DNA of 64,000 nt from Immersiella caudata (GCA_030512335.1 JAULSU010000007.1:1860001-1924000), one strand, 5' to 3'. Shown: positions 1 through 12,508, counted from the stretch's first letter. Notes: generated from the sequence alone by a model not told the origin. Made by a program: numbers and translations.

Positions 1-208
1 TAAAAGGTGTTTTCTAGGCAACGCAATGTCTCAGGCGCGCTCCAGCAACGCTCAAGACACACCAACAAAGCCATGAATAACCACATCAGGAGTCATACGG
101 CGGAAAGGGGAGACCCACGAAGACTTTGGTGATGGTTTCTCCGTGCTCTTTGAGAACGGGCACCGTCGCCTTGACGATGGCGATTTGGTCGGCAGTGGGG
201 CCTGGCAT
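1..208 (-). CDS. Flavohemoglobin (nitric oxide dioxygenase), N-terminal fragment
   Basis: Only the first exon (208 down to 119) and a few bases of the second lie in the window. The exon reads MPGPTADQIAIVKATVPVLK and continues to ITKVF, the first globin helix of fungal flavohemoglobins, which oxidise NO to nitrate with O2 and NAD(P)H through a heme-globin domain fused to a FAD reductase. A GTGGGT donor follows at 118, and a tag acceptor at 14-16 precedes bases compatible with the expected KNTF-like continuation. The exact phase of this intron cannot be settled here. The ATG at 208 is the first in frame and matches the usual family start. The remaining ~95% of the gene is left of the window. 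The family call rests on about 30 residues. Confidence 0.6.
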
Positions 209-2484
209 GTTGGAAGAAGGTTTGGCGTTTATGCGCGGCTGCGAAAGGTGCGAGATGCAGGTGTTGACAAATGGGGACCGATTCAGGGGCCGGCCAGTTG
301 GGTTGTTTGGTCAAGTGGGAATTGTGTCCACTGTTGCTGAGAGTGAGCGAAAGTGCGATTCTCCCAAGTTGGCCGGGCGGATCAACAACTATTTATGCAG
401 AGGCTCTCGCCGTCCGGAAATGCAAAATTCGATGGTGGTGGGCGCCACGGTGATGTTGATTGTGTCTCCCCTGTTCCCGCCGCCAACATCCCTCATCGCG
501 GGCACCTTGTTGCGAAATGCAACATCGCTCAGGAGATGTTGATGGGTCTTCCCGTTCGCTCCCGAAAACAGGCCACCCGAGAAGTCGGCGCGGTGGAGCG
601 ACAAGTGGAGCCGTACGACAGAGGTCAGGAAAATCTAGCATCTCCGTGGACCGAAACTCACCTCGAACCCCTTCGAATGCCAGGGATTCGCTCGTCTAGC
701 AACAGGCGGAAAATGTCGACTCGGACTCGCGCCCAGAACCAATCTACCGGAACGACTGGCGGCGCAGAGGTCAGACCAGAATTGCTAAGAAAAACGGATT
801 AGTCAGAGCGGACCCGGGGGTACACCGTGACGGCGCATCTCCGCGGGAGCTCCCGCCGTCCACCATCCGTTGGGGAAGAAGATCGGCGGCACGCCTTCCC
901 CGCTCGGACAAACGCGCCACGCCGCTGCACCGAGCCCTAGAAACCACGTTTTTGCAGTCATTTCCAATGAAATCTGTCGCATTCATCAGCTCAGCCTCCC
1001 AACTTGAGATACAGGGTTAGGGTTGAACGTGGTCCCTGATTCAGGGGCTCCCCAGCGTCCTCACCGCTGCTACTCGCCATTCCATACGCATCAATTGGAG
1101 ATTTCCGCTCCCAAATCTTGCGAAGATCAATCTCCCCAAGGAAGACGTCACAAACGCCAAGTCAGACTCGATGTCTAAGTTGGTCCAGGCTGCAGCATTG
1201 CGCACTTTGAGGATCGAGCCCAACCAATCATGGGGCCATTTGATATCAGAAGCCTCGAAGATCAACCTTTCCAAAAGGGAAACCTCTTGTCGTGGGGGTC
1301 TCGCTTCTGTATAGGCGCGGTTCGTCGACGGAGATCAGATAAGGATTGTCAGAATGCCTGCCGCACCAACAAACATCATCGGGATGCCTCAAGAGGTGAC
1401 GATTGCTGACTTCAAAGATAAGGGTATCATCGTGCATCCATTCCTTATCTACGCACTCTGGGTCAAGGGAACAAAGGCTCTCAAAGAAATCTTACTGCAT
1501 TGATAGCTGTTGTCTTCCTTGTTGGCTGTTGTCATGGGGGACAAGGACCCCCAATTGTAGCAGAGAAAGGCTGCTCCGTCCAAATCCATCCTTATGAACA
1601 TATCGCTGGACAGCCTTCAGTTCAGCATACCCGGATCCAGCCTGTCAGCTCTCTCTCCACCCCCCCCCCCCCCCCCCCAGGACAGCTAGCCAAAGAGACC
1701 ATTCCCCCTCAAAAAAGTAGAATTGAAGATGGTTGCGAATCAGCCCGCTCTCAGAACTCTTGTTAGCAAGCAAGAGCGAAGAATGATGAGGTGACGAAAC
1801 TTATAAGTGGGCACTGAAGCCCGAACCTCCATACAGCCTTGACCGGGGTCACCAACCGACGCTACATCTCACTTGCGTTGATACGACGACGCAAAGATGG
1901 CTCTGTTGGCTGAGATGCAGTTACCTAGCAAGTGATATTCAGCTTCTGTGGCTTAGATAGTTGAAGAGAGCCTTTGCATAAGACGAGTCAGACATACAAA
2001 GGTTTGATCAGCAACGTAGGATGAAATCAGCCATCATGAATGCAGAGTTTCCGTATCTATGTAATAGAAAGAACCATATTGACGTATAGTTACTATCGGA
2101 GCTATTCTAACCACCCGGTTCCCATATCTCCCCCAACCACTTTGTACCGTTCTCATTGTGTCGAACAGTGATTCTCGGGGTCCCAATAGCTGTTGGTCGT
2201 CTCATGAACAAGGTTGGATTGATTACAGCAATGGAGCCTTGGCTCCAAGTCTTCCAGCGCCATATACTCGCATACTTGTTCTTTGCCCACTTCCCGAATT
2301 CGTTGCTGATCATTGCTCGAGTCAGAAACAGGGCATCACATAACCTGAAAATGGCAATGTCGATTCACCAGAGTTTGGGGTGCACAATTTCACCGGTTCC
2401 CGCCATTGTATCGGGCCTGGTGCTCAAAATCTTGTGGTCGAGCTTGGCTGGCTCTAGTGATTGATCCTAGCAGTAGCCGGGATA
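209..2484. other. Gene-poor stretch with a 19-base C tract
   Basis: No open frame here reads like a conserved protein. The notable element is an uninterrupted run of 19 C at 1660-1678. A short minus-strand frame at 2107-2313 has a protein-like composition but no recognisable family and no clear splice context. It may belong to the degraded material just to the right. Confidence 0.5.
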
Positions 2485-3492
2485 TTACTGATGCATCATG
2501 AACTTTAGGATCGCACCTGGAACGATCCCGAGTTCGCGCGAAAGAGTCATGAGACCCAAATTGCGGGACCTACCCAGAACCAGCGTGTTCTCGTCGATCT
2601 TGAGAATTCCCGGGAGTGCCGACTATAGTTGGCCAGATGAAACCTGGACTTGTTCATATCCCGCGAGACAACATCAATCGGGCAGATTCCAAGGATGGTC
2701 TTCCAGGCTGGGGTATCCGCGACCTTTACTGCATAGGTGTCGATGGAGGGAACTTGTCCGCCCTGCATATCAACGAAAGCCTTCGCCAGATGTTGGGCCA
2801 ACTGCAACAGCTGAAGGCGTAATTCTGTTGAGATAGGCGAGAAGCAAACAATCTTGTCAATCTTTATACCAGGCTTGATGCGTTCAATCATATGCGTGTG
2901 AGTTCGAAGTATGAGCAGAAGTGAAGCTGAACCGGCAGTGAATTCACCCGATGCGTAAAACTTGAGCTCCTCCTTATCGATTTCTTCGGATATCGTGGTA
3001 TACTGCTCACTTCCCTGTTTCCAGCCGCGCATAGGAAACGACCTGTCGACCGTGAGGGCTATTTCAGCCGGCAAGAGAAGACTGCACAGGAGAACAGGTT
3101 AGTGAGCGCTTCCCGCGCTTGCGACCAGATTTTGCGGAGGAATCCACTCGGGTGAATCGATTCCAACATCTTGTTTCAAGCTTCTCTGGCCTGGCTCGCA
3201 TGCTGTGCTCGAGAATGTTGTTTTGGTGATCGAAGGGCAACGAGTTGGCTTTATCAATGACGGGCGCTTTACGTCTCCATTCTTGGGCCAAAAGCTCTGC
3301 GCGGGCCTTAAGTTCCACTTCTCCCAGCTCGAAGGATATGACTGGTGCTCCAACTGGTGCCTGGGGCTGGTGCAGGCCGCTCCCGACGCAATTGAAGTCG
3401 GGATCGGACGCGGGTTGAGCGGGGTGAAAAGCCGTGTGGATTTTCTTGCTGGTGTTGGTGCCCCCAGAGAGCTGGCTGCTTGATGCAGCCAT
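2485..3492 (-). CDS. Possible three-exon protein of unknown function
   Basis: I do not recognise this protein. Three minus-strand segments look coding. One starts at the ATG at 3492 (MAASSSQLSGGT) and carries a charged helical stretch ending near LEHSMRARPEKLE. One runs from a clear branch/acceptor (ctaac...tgtgcag, exon from 3083) through ALTVDRSFPMRGW and RLQLLQLAQHLAKAF. One runs from an acceptor near 2623 through LPGILKIDENTLVLG to a TAA at 2485-2487. The first two segments do not join cleanly: I found no consensus donor giving the phase the acceptor needs. The middle and last segments join in phase 0 only through a weak donor. It could be a real gene with an intron I have misplaced, or the decaying C-terminal half of a larger protein that also includes 3930-4205. 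Confidence 0.35.
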
Positions 3493-3929
3493 CCTCGAAG
3501 GGTTTTTGGGAGTCTCGTTATTATCCGCGTAGGTATCTTGTGAAATCAACGCGATGACGTGACGAGATGGTGATGAGTGAAGCACGAGGGAATGGCCGAA
3601 AATTCTACCACATATCTTTTTGGATCAGGAAAACCCATCGTGGGGCAACCGAACTTGGAAGTTCGGATGAAATACCAGGCCCAAGAAATGCTCCCGAGCG
3701 GGCACTGTCAGTGAAGGGATCACTCACAGATAAGCACCTCAACCGAGTGATCACCGCTGTCACACGCCTCCCCCGGTCATGTATTCATGCCAGGGCGAGG
3801 TTTTCCATGTCCTTTATGGTTGGGTTGGCGTGCCAAGGTTCTGCTATGGCCCTTCCATACTGATTTGCTGGACTTGACAAGGCACGTTGACATCCTCGTT
3901 CTCTGTGGGAGAGGACGGTTGGATGAGGG

Positions 3930-4205
3930 TTACGGATCGGGGGCAGACTGTGTTGTATGAGGTAGCTGGAGGGGTTGCTGCTGTCCTTGCGTGTCGTTTG
4001 TCCCGCTTAACAGGCCGGGCTGGCTCACGCCGCCCATATCTATCGCTGACTGGGTAGCGGCGTGCTCAACGATGGCCCGGATGATGTCCTTGATGCTGTC
4101 GACAGCTGGTCATACCGATACATGTATGAAGCAGTCTGTAACGGCGGCAAGCCCCGATGCGGCATCGAGCTCTTGGTCTGGATGACGAGATCGTTCAAGT
4201 GACAT
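3930..4205 (-). pseudogene. Interrupted coding remnant upstream of the unknown gene
   Basis: An ATG at 4205 opens MSLERSRHPDQELDAAS and reads on to DCFIHVSV. A TGA at 4110-4112 then interrupts the frame, yet the same frame continues convincingly as DSIKDIIRAIVEHAATQ and SQPGLLSGTNDTQGQQQ up to a TAA at 3930-3932. A normal intron cannot remove the stop, because no acceptor lies within fungal intron range without deleting the conserved-looking part. This suggests one point nonsense change or a sequence error. It lies on the same strand as, and about 440 bases upstream of, the unknown gene at 2485-3492, and may be its 5' part. Confidence 0.3.
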
Positions 4206-4819
4206 TCAACGACATTGGCGCCGTTTCAGGGATTTCCCGCCGCACCTGGATTGTTCTCCATCCTCGGCTAGGCCTAGCGGGAGCGGACAAACTTCATTCG
4301 AGGTGGCCGCAGTCACTCTCTCTGCTGCATGTTCCTGTTTACCACACAACCAGCGGAAATTGGAGTTCGTAAAGATCAAGTCACGATGTTGGCGTGCTTG
4401 CGACGCCTACTTGCCAAGCGGGAGGAAGAATACCATCACCTCAACTTGAACACATAATTGGTAGGTGAGTAATGTAGGTGAACACCAATCTCCGATCAAG
4501 AGCTCAGACTGGTGACTTCAATAAACTGAGATGCTCAGATGCCCTATATCGCAATGGGAAGTGGGGACAGCCACAGCACTGAAGTCAGCCCCTGTCATGA
4601 TGTGGTGTGGGCAAAGCTTGGCAAACGCGAAAACACATGGGAGGCTTTGCCACCACGGGAAACTCGGGGCGCTTGATTGAAAGGTGGGGTCCAAACGCGC
4701 CCCCTGGTCGCGTCGCGGTCTGGAGGCTTTCTCCTCTTGCCCCTCCTCCAGTTGAAGGACCAACCTGCCAACCAACCACTCCTACACTCTGAGTATCCAA
4801 GGCCTGCTGCGCAGCGACC
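4206..4819. promoter_or_regulatory. Upstream region of the thymidylate synthase gene
   Basis: About 600 bases without a supported gene. It lies between the interrupted minus-strand remnant and the plus-strand thymidylate synthase, so it should hold that gene's promoter. A pyrimidine-rich stretch (ctcctcttgcccctcctcc, 4731-4749) precedes the start. I saw no clear TATA box. Confidence 0.4.
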
Positions 4820-5865
4820 ATGACAGTATCACAGGACCCCGCCTCGTCCACGGCCGATGGCGTGCAGACCTCCACTCCAAATGTCGAAGAAAACCAGTAC
4901 CTCGAACTTGTCAGGGAGATCCTCGACGAGGGAGAGCTCCGCCGCGACCGGTATGCCCGTCTTTGCCCCCGCCCCAAGACACATTGCGAATACTGACAGC
5001 CTGCAGAACAGGTACTGGGACACTTTCCATCTTCGCGCCGCGACCCCTGAAGTTCAAGCTCAACCGCAACGGCACCCCGATCCTCCCCCTCCTCACAACG
5101 AAGCGCGTCTTCACGCGCGCCATCATTGCCGAGCTCCTCTGGTTCATCGAAGGCAACACGTCCTCCGTGGCGCTCAGCGAGAAAGGCGTCAAGATTTGGG
5201 ACGGCAATGGCTCGCGCGAATTCCTCGACAACCTCGGCCTGACGCACCGCGAAGTCGGCGACCTCGGCCCCGTCTACGGCTTCCAATGGCGCCACTTCGG
5301 CGCCGAATACGTCGACTGCAAGACAGACTACACCGGCCAGGGCGTTGACCAACTCCAGCGCATCATCCAAACCCTGCGCACTAACCCCTACGACCGACGC
5401 CTTATCCTCAGCGCCTGGAACCCCAAAGACCTCCCCCAAATGGTCCTCCCACCCTGCCACATGTTCGCCCAGTTTTACGTCTCCTACCCACGATCCAAGA
5501 CCCAGTCCGAAAACGACGAAGAACCCAAACCAAAAGGCCACCTCCACTGCCAACTATACCAACGCTCCTGCGACATGGGCCTCGGCGTCCCCTTCAACAT
5601 CGCAAGCTATGCCCTTCTAACCCACATGCTCGCACACGTCTGCGATCTCGTCCCCGGCAGCCTCACCCACGTCATGGGCGACGCCCACGTCTACCTCAAC
5701 CACGTCGACGCGCTCAAAACCCAGCTCGAGCGCGAACCCCGAGACTTCCCCGAGCTCGAGCTCGCTCGCGAGAAGAACGGCAGCATCGACGGCTGGAAGG
5801 CCGAAGACTTCGTCATCAAGGGGTACAACCCACACAAAACGATCGCTATGGAGATGTCTGTATGA
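4820..5865 (+). CDS. CDC21: Thymidylate synthase
   Basis: Thymidylate synthase methylates dUMP to dTMP using 5,10-methylene-tetrahydrofolate and is essential for DNA synthesis. Exons are 4820-4950 and 5007-5865, giving 329 residues. The 56-nt intron (gtatgc...ctgcag) splits the Arg of the conserved RTGTGTLS motif, and splicing restores RRDRTGTGTLSIF, which confirms the first exon and the ATG at 4820. Visible motifs are LLWFIEGNT, GVKIWDGNGSREFLDNLGL, the catalytic Cys in LPPCHMFAQFYV, the dUMP-binding QRSCDMGLGVPFNIASYALL and the GDAHVYLNHVDAL segment. The end EMSV matches the usual C-terminal folate-closing tail. A short Glu/Lys-rich insert (NDEEPKPKG) follows the catalytic loop, as in many fungal enzymes. 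The gene is complete and looks functional. Long antisense frames over it are shadows. Confidence 0.97.
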
Positions 5866-6530
5866 ACGGTTTCGCAATGGTGCTTATGGGTAGTTCTTGG
5901 TGTGTCCGTGTATCATTTGTAGCAATTTGGCGTTATCTAGGGTTTGGCAGAGACGGTTGCGGGCAACCGCGTGAGCTCGAATGCTCGTATTCAACATCGA
6001 GTCGGGCGACGGGCCGAAAGGCCATTTCGGCAGCCGCGATGCGCTGTCAGACGAGTCCAGGAAACTGTGAGAATGTCGTACTTGGCCCCTTGCATGGGGC
6101 AGCGCAGTGACGCGATGTCACGTAGGACTGTGCGATCAACACTTTGCTCCCCGTCCCACCGCATGTCGCTCAACGCGTCACTTTGAACGGTGTTGCTTCT
6201 CTGCATATTCTGTTGCCCCTGCTGCTGATCAGACTGTGACTTGAGCGTGTCTCCCCGATCCTAGAAGGCACCCCTCACCATAGCAGACCTTGCATATCAC
6301 AATACGGCCTCATAGCTTAGATGAGCAACAGGTGTAGCGAGCAGCCATGAATGTATGTTGATTACGTATGTCATGATCTACTCAGGGTTCCGAAGTGATC
6401 ATCAAACTATAACTCATAAAATCCCAAATGATCCACAATCCACCAACTGACTGAATAACCCGAAATAACCCCTCAAAATCACAATCCACACCGTGGTATC
6501 ATGCTTGTATCAGACACAACAAATACACTT
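5866..6530. other. Convergent intergenic region
   Basis: Holds the 3' ends of thymidylate synthase (+) and the trehalose synthase (-). It becomes AT-richer towards 6340-6480. I see no gene or strong repeat in it. Confidence 0.5.
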
Positions 6531-9500
6531 TTATGCGGCCGCAGGTGTAGCCTCGCCGGCAGGGGACGCCTCAGGAGCCTTGGTGTGCACCGGGATAGGC
6601 TTGGTCTGGGTAAAGTGGCGAGGCAGACGGTTTTCTCCCTCTGCGTAGGGGAAGCCTGCTTCCTCGCGTGCCATGTCGTTGACCCACTGCTCGTTGCCCT
6701 TCAGGCCGCCCTTGCCGTGTCTTTCGACACCGACCTCGGCCCACTTTGCGGCCAAGTAGAACCATCCGAGTGCGTTGCCAACGGTACCGACCTCGTCGGA
6801 CACACCCGTCCTGGCAGCGTAGCTCATCTTCTTGTGCAGGTCCTCGTTCTCAAAGAGCTCCATCAAGTGACCGGCAACAGCCTTCCAGTCGCCGGGTGTG
6901 ACGAGGAAACCGTTGACTTTGTCCTTGACCTGGAGGGGGATGCCGCCAGTGTTGGTGACAATGACGGGACGACCTGCGTGAAGTGCTTCGGACACCTTGA
7001 CCTCGAACCCTTCACGGGTGGAGAGCTGCAGGACAACATGAGCGTTGGCCAGAATCGTGTTGATGAGTTGATCATTGGGGTCAAGACGCATGACACTGAT
7101 ATCCTTGATCAAGTCGGGATAGTATGTCTCCAATTGCGCCATGGTTTGGTCATAGATCAAACTTGCGTCGGGGTCATCGACGGAACCGTTGCCGCAAACA
7201 ATGAGCTGAGGGACATCAGTGAAGCCCTTCTTCTCGCATTGGCGGCGGAATTCGGCGTAGGAGTCGATGACGGTAGGAATACCCTTGGCCGGGTCGAAGC
7301 GAGCGACTTGAACAACGTATTTGCGAGCAGGCCACACAAGTTCGGTCCTATTGGAACATGTCAGTCATCTTCTTGGATTTTGAGATACATGGGGGAACAT
7401 ACATGCGCTGCGAATGGCAAGCAACGTTGTAGATGTGTCCATAGTAACCAGAATCCCACTTGCTGAGGTGCTTATTCAAGCCGTCAAGCCAGTCGGTCGT
7501 CGCGGGGAGGTAAACAACCTTCTCGCGCGGGACGTTGTGAGGGACGAAGATGGGGATGGGGTGACTGATGAACATGTCGCACCCCTGAATGTTGCTCCAG
7601 AGGAAGTCCCAGATATCGGCCTGAGGAGAACCCGCCTTGGCAACGAGGTCGCTGCGAATCTGGATGTGAGATCTGTACAGGACCGGTCGGTTTGGAGTAA
7701 CTTTCTTGATCAAGGGGATCAAGCCCGGCATTTGAGGGTCGTCAATCTGCACTCGTCAGTTTCTCATGCCAGAACTGGGGAATATGTTTGCGTGGGGCCT
7801 GCAGGAAGCAAGAGAGTGCTCACAATCACAACATCGGCACCGCCATCCTCTGGCGAGCAAAGAGGGCCGCCCTCGGAGAACCAGTAGCGGTTGGCATTGT
7901 CGGTGATCCAGTCAATGATAGCCTGTTTCTCCTCGGCAGAGACGCGCTGGTCAGGGTGGCTGACGCCTTGGAGAATGTTGTGGATGTTCTTCGTGATGCG
8001 GAAGACACCAGGACGCGGCTTCGGCACTATTCAGCCATATGTGAGTAAGCAGTGCAAACAGGTATTGAGATAGTGTGTGATATACGTACCATACCAGGTC
8101 AGGTCAACACCCAGGAGACGGGAGAATCGGACCAAAGCGTGTCGCATGAGCGCAACACCACCACCTTGGGGTGTAGAGCTGAAGAAAGCAACCTTGGTTT
8201 TGTTGCCGCGAAGCTTCTTGGCATAGGCTAACATAGCCTCCCAAGTGGAAGGACCGCAGGTGTCTTTGTGATTTTGAACAGTGGTAAGGTGGGCACGGAA
8301 TCCGGCGTCGGTCTGCACAATGCCGCGGAATCCGACTTGGAGAAGAGGAACAAGGGAAGGACCGAAGTTCCTGTGAGTGCTGTGTTAGCTAAAAGCAAAC
8401 GGAACAGCCTCAACCTTCAGCACTCACATGATGCATTTGCGGGCCATCGAATCGGCTTGCTCGTCGACGCGCTTGATGTCCCAGAAGCTCTTGTCCTTGT
8501 GCTCGTCGTCGGGTCGCATCACGATGGGCACAATGTCAAGCTCCAGCCAGAGCCTGGAGCACAGCGTGGGACTCATGTACTTCAAAGTAGTCGGCAGACC
8601 CGCGCCGATGAACTTGGCGAAGTTCTCATGCTCATATCTCTGGACCTCCTCGATCACATAGTCGGCGATCAAATCGGCGCCCATTTTCATGGCATCGTCG
8701 AGGACGATGTGCTTGACTGAAAAGTCAATCAGGTATGTGGTATCGTGAACAGCGACGGCGACGACAGCGGTGTGGTCGTCCGAGAACACGGCTGAGATGC
8801 CAAGATACAAGGTCTGGACGAAGCATCAGGTCAGAGGTATGTTCTGAACCAACGGTACATCGAGTCAAGATGAAGGTTGCGATCAAAGACCATGAGAAGA
8901 TCAGAGGTAGCGCGGGGTGGAATAAGTCGAGCCGGTGGCATCGAGAGACTATTAAGCTCCTACGCCAAGATCGGAGACAAGCTATGCTTGAGCTTGCAAA
9001 GCTCTTCTCGGTCTACCGCAGAGGTGGGACGGGACAGGCGTAGTGGCCCAAAAAGGGGTAGCAAACACAAAACACATCGGGCGAAACGCCAGGGCAGAAC
9101 AACGCAGGACATGGAGCAAAACACAACTGTCACGTACCGTCAGGGCAGGTCCAAAGTGTCCTTCCTTTTCGACAAGCGTGCTCATCTGACGCTTACGGTG
9201 CACCGAGGTGCCCGTGGAAAACTTGCGGCTCTGCTCGGAAGCCATCATTGCGTGTGTGAGTGGACGAATGCTCTGAGGCTGGTACAACTTGGGAGTGAAA
9301 CCAAGCGAAGGAATGGAACAACCGCGCTCTCGAGTGCGTGGAGGTAGAATCAAGCGCTCTTCTCGCTCGATAGGATCAACAGTATGGCGAGCTCCAAGTT
9401 GGTGAGTTGAATAGGCAGAAGGGACGTGAGGGGGGCCAGAATTGTGAGTTTGGTCTTGAGGACTAATAAGGGTCTCGGAAGGTGAGGGGGAGCGGTCAAG

Positions 9501-9923
9501 GTGGGGTTTTGGCTGGGCGGAACTACTGTGAAATGGATCAGGATTGGCAACAAAGAGATTGGGCCTCTCGGGCGAGGGCGATGGCGAGGGCAAGGGTGAG
9601 GGCGACGGGGGAAGGTGGCGCCGTTCATCCAGGGAAGTTGCAGTCGAGTCGCCCGCGGCAGGAGGAGGCTCCTCGTCACTACCGGGGCCCTCGAGGCGGT
9701 GACGCAGGTCGGCGTCGTGATGCAGCTGCATCTGGTCTTGCGGGACTGGGGTGCCCCCTTCCTTGGCCTCTCCCCGGTAATGGTGGGGTGGCGGGGCTGG
9801 TGGGGCACTCGACCCCCCAGTGAGCTGATCAGGCCCAGGCTCTCCTGCTCCTCCTCCAGCTGCCTGCCGAGTTCTTTGCTGTGGAACACCGGGGCCGTTC
9901 CTGCCGTGAGGCTGGTTGCTCAT
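6531..9923 (-). CDS. ccg-9: CCG-9-like trehalose synthase/phosphorylase (GT4)
   Basis: Six exons: 9923-9138, 8813-8428, 8370-8090, 8026-7824, 7746-7403 and 7347-6531. All have consensus GT..AG junctions with matching phases and give 938 residues. The product belongs to the GT4-type trehalose synthase/trehalose phosphorylase family, represented by clock-controlled CCG-9 of Neurospora, which interconverts trehalose and glucose plus a glucosyl donor in the cytosol. Conserved segments include LYLGISAVFSDDHTAVV, the first Rossmann part (FFSSTPQGGGVALMRHAL), RPVLYRSHIQIR, YVVQVARFDPAKG and the donor-site GFEVKVSEALHAGRPVI. The conserved core starts at one of two adjacent Met codons (9248/9245), giving about 710 residues, the usual length. 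I extended to the ATG at 9923 because the frame stays open through 225 further codons of a Gln-, Pro- and Ser-rich segment with SPSP repeats. That extension may instead be 5' UTR. Confidence 0.93.
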
Positions 9924-12508
9924 GTTATGAGGTGCTCGTGGATTCTCGAATTTCGAGCGCGTCTAGAGGCGGCAAAGCTGGTACCTGTTCTGTGGGACAG
10001 TTAACACACAATTCTCGAAAATTCGGGATACAGCAGATCGGATGGCAATGCTGTTCCTTGATCCGCCTCTCGCCCTCCACTTCACCCGTTGCCCTGGCCC
10101 GCTGTCCCACGTCGGACAGCGTGAGCGCCGATTTGGCCCAGCCACACGCTGTTGGGCATCGGTCGGTGACTACCGCATCCTGCAGCTACGCAATCCAAGC
10201 ATGCCCGCCCTCGGGGAAGCTGTCTTGACAGCCCTGACAGGGCAGGAGATGTAGGCGGAACTCCATCCCCTCCTCGCACGCGTCTTGAAACTGTGATGAC
10301 AGGGGTAGCGGCGAGCAATGGGGCGGCCATTGGATACTGTGTGCCACGCGCACATGCTTCAACAGAAAAACCCTGGCCTCTCCCACCCCGAGTGTATGCA
10401 AGCAGCAAAGTCGGTGAGAATGCTTGCCGACGGTCAAACATTCTCAACTACTTGGAGGCTACGGAGGTAGCGCCGACAGCGGAGGGAGAGGAGGATGAAG
10501 GAGGAGGAAGAAGAAGGGAGGTAGGTGATGATTGCTACCAAAAGCTTTGCTCATAACAGTCGCGAGGATTGCTCACACTAAGTGAAGACTTGTGGTGACC
10601 CAGTCTAGATGCCGGATAATTCCAAAGAAATTTTCTGTTGTTGACTAGGTAAGTTGACTGCACGGGAAAGCCGCTAGTACGACGATGGTTTGTTATTCAC
10701 GTCGGGGACAGGGCGCCAGCCGCGACACAAATTCTAGTTTCCGACGAATTTCTTGTGAGACAGGCTGGGAAATTCGTTGAACTGTCGGGTTCTCAGTGGA
10801 CCCCCCGCGTGTTACGGATGGACAGCTCCAAGCCTCACGATGCTGTCGGGCGTTGGCCCGGACCGTGGGTCGGGATGGCCGGTCAAGGTGAAGGTGGGGT
10901 GGGACGTTATGGAAAACCCCGGTCCCCCGCGTTTTAGCGTTGTGGCGAACGGCTTGCCGGCTTACGGTGGTCCGGGCAGGCCCTGTTAGCGTGCGGGTGC
11001 CGTGCTTCTCCTGGGGTCCCCCGTTGACGCCTTCGTCGGGCGGGATTTAGCGTCGAAAACCGCTCACCATGTGTGTGCGGGGTTGAGATAATTGCAGTGA
11101 GGTAACTGCTTGCTTTGATACCCCGCGAGGCTGGAAGTCGAGATTATGATTGGGAAATGATTACAAGAAAAAACTCACAATTTGTAGAAGTCGTTGGGTT
11201 GTGAATTGCGACAATCAATTGGTGGCAGTGATGGCAGTGGTGGCAAATGGTCCGCTCGTGGGCGAGCAGAGAGATTCTGTTAGCTGACTCGATGCCAACA
11301 CAACGTCGTCATACGATGAATTCAATGATGGAGACATGAGACCACGGCACGCATGCCAGCCACGCTAAATCGCGAACCTACTAGCAGCCAAGCCGCGAAA
11401 GAACGAAGCGACTGCAACCAGCAGTAGACAATTGCAGCTTTCAATATCCAGAAGTTTCGTTGTCGGGCCACTAGCAGGTGTTCTTGCACATGGCCGGAAA
11501 CGACATGCCGTGCCTATTTCGTTGCCACATAGATGCCTGATGGCCAACTGCATCTTTCGAGACAGCTCCATGACATTTTCGACAGCGTTAGTCAAACTTT
11601 TGCGGCCCAAAAGTTCGGAGAGGGGTTTCATCAGGTTGACCAGCTTCCTAGGCCCTCGTACTTAGAAGACCTCAGAGCGCCAGACATTGGCCGTTTTGTG
11701 AGCAACCACAACCGAAAGAAGTTCTCTGCTGCTTCTCAGCGCGGGATGGTTCCAGCCCTCTTTCCCAACTTTGGTACATGTATGGAACCGTAGCTTGCCT
11801 TCACAGGCCAACCAGAGCAACAGGGGGGTCAAAAACCAAGCAGCTCAACGGGGTGGGATTGGGCCCCTGTGCGCCGCAGCCCCCAACTCCTAATGCAGGA
11901 AAGAACTTTCGTGATTGACAATTGCGAATGCAAATCGCCGCACATCTTTCCCGTTGCCGGCCACTTTCATGATCATGATTGGATTGTGCGAAGCAATGAC
12001 TGTTGCTGTTTTGTCGATCTCGGAGCGGGCGAACATCTGGACGATTCGAGGGGTGAAGTGGGAGGTCCGGGGAGGCACGGCTTTTGCTGTCTGCGGGCAG
12101 GTTGGACGGCAGGGGGCTTGATCCACCTCCGGGCACAGCACCCGAAATCTGCCCAAGCTCATACTTCGCGGTCAAATCTCGCGAACCGCTTGGCTGACAA
12201 AAGAGTCACTAGGTCCCTATCATTTTCGGACCCATGGGGAATCTCTTATCGAGTTTCCTTAACTCTATTCTTGAAATGGCGGTTTCCGATGCGTTGAGAA
12301 GTGAGCGCGATGGTGAACGTTGTTAGCCCTGGAGCTCGAGTTCACTTCCTACCTAGACTCGGCGAGCAACAATCGGTACGCCTTGCCCTGATTCGAGTAT
12401 GTGCGTCCCAGTACAAGAAACACATCTCCTGCTGTTCGAACTCAACTTTCATTCCTACAAGATAATCCCGAACACGCCATGGACGGAATATAATCGACTG
12501 ATTCCCAC
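9924..12508. other. 2.6-kb region without a recognisable gene
   Basis: Contains the upstream region of the trehalose synthase gene and the 3' flank of SOD. Several frames of 80-140 codons lie at 11365-12300 on both strands. One minus-strand piece (12162-11890) has protein-like runs such as ATVIASHNPIMIMKVAGNG, but neighbouring runs sit in other frames and no splice signals connect them. I call nothing here. It may hold a decayed gene. Confidence 0.4.

Noticed and set aside
1009..1025. Telomere-like gggttagggtt
   Set aside because: Only about two repeat units in unique DNA, so not a telomeric array.
4585..5553. 322-codon minus-strand frame with Val/Ala/Glu-rich translation
   Set aside because: It lies antisense to the thymidylate synthase exons and its composition is that of a shadow of GC-rich coding DNA.
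11365..12297. Overlapping frames on both strands after the trehalose synthase upstream region
   Set aside because: Some runs look protein-like, but they lie in different frames and cannot be joined by splice sites. Left as unassigned.
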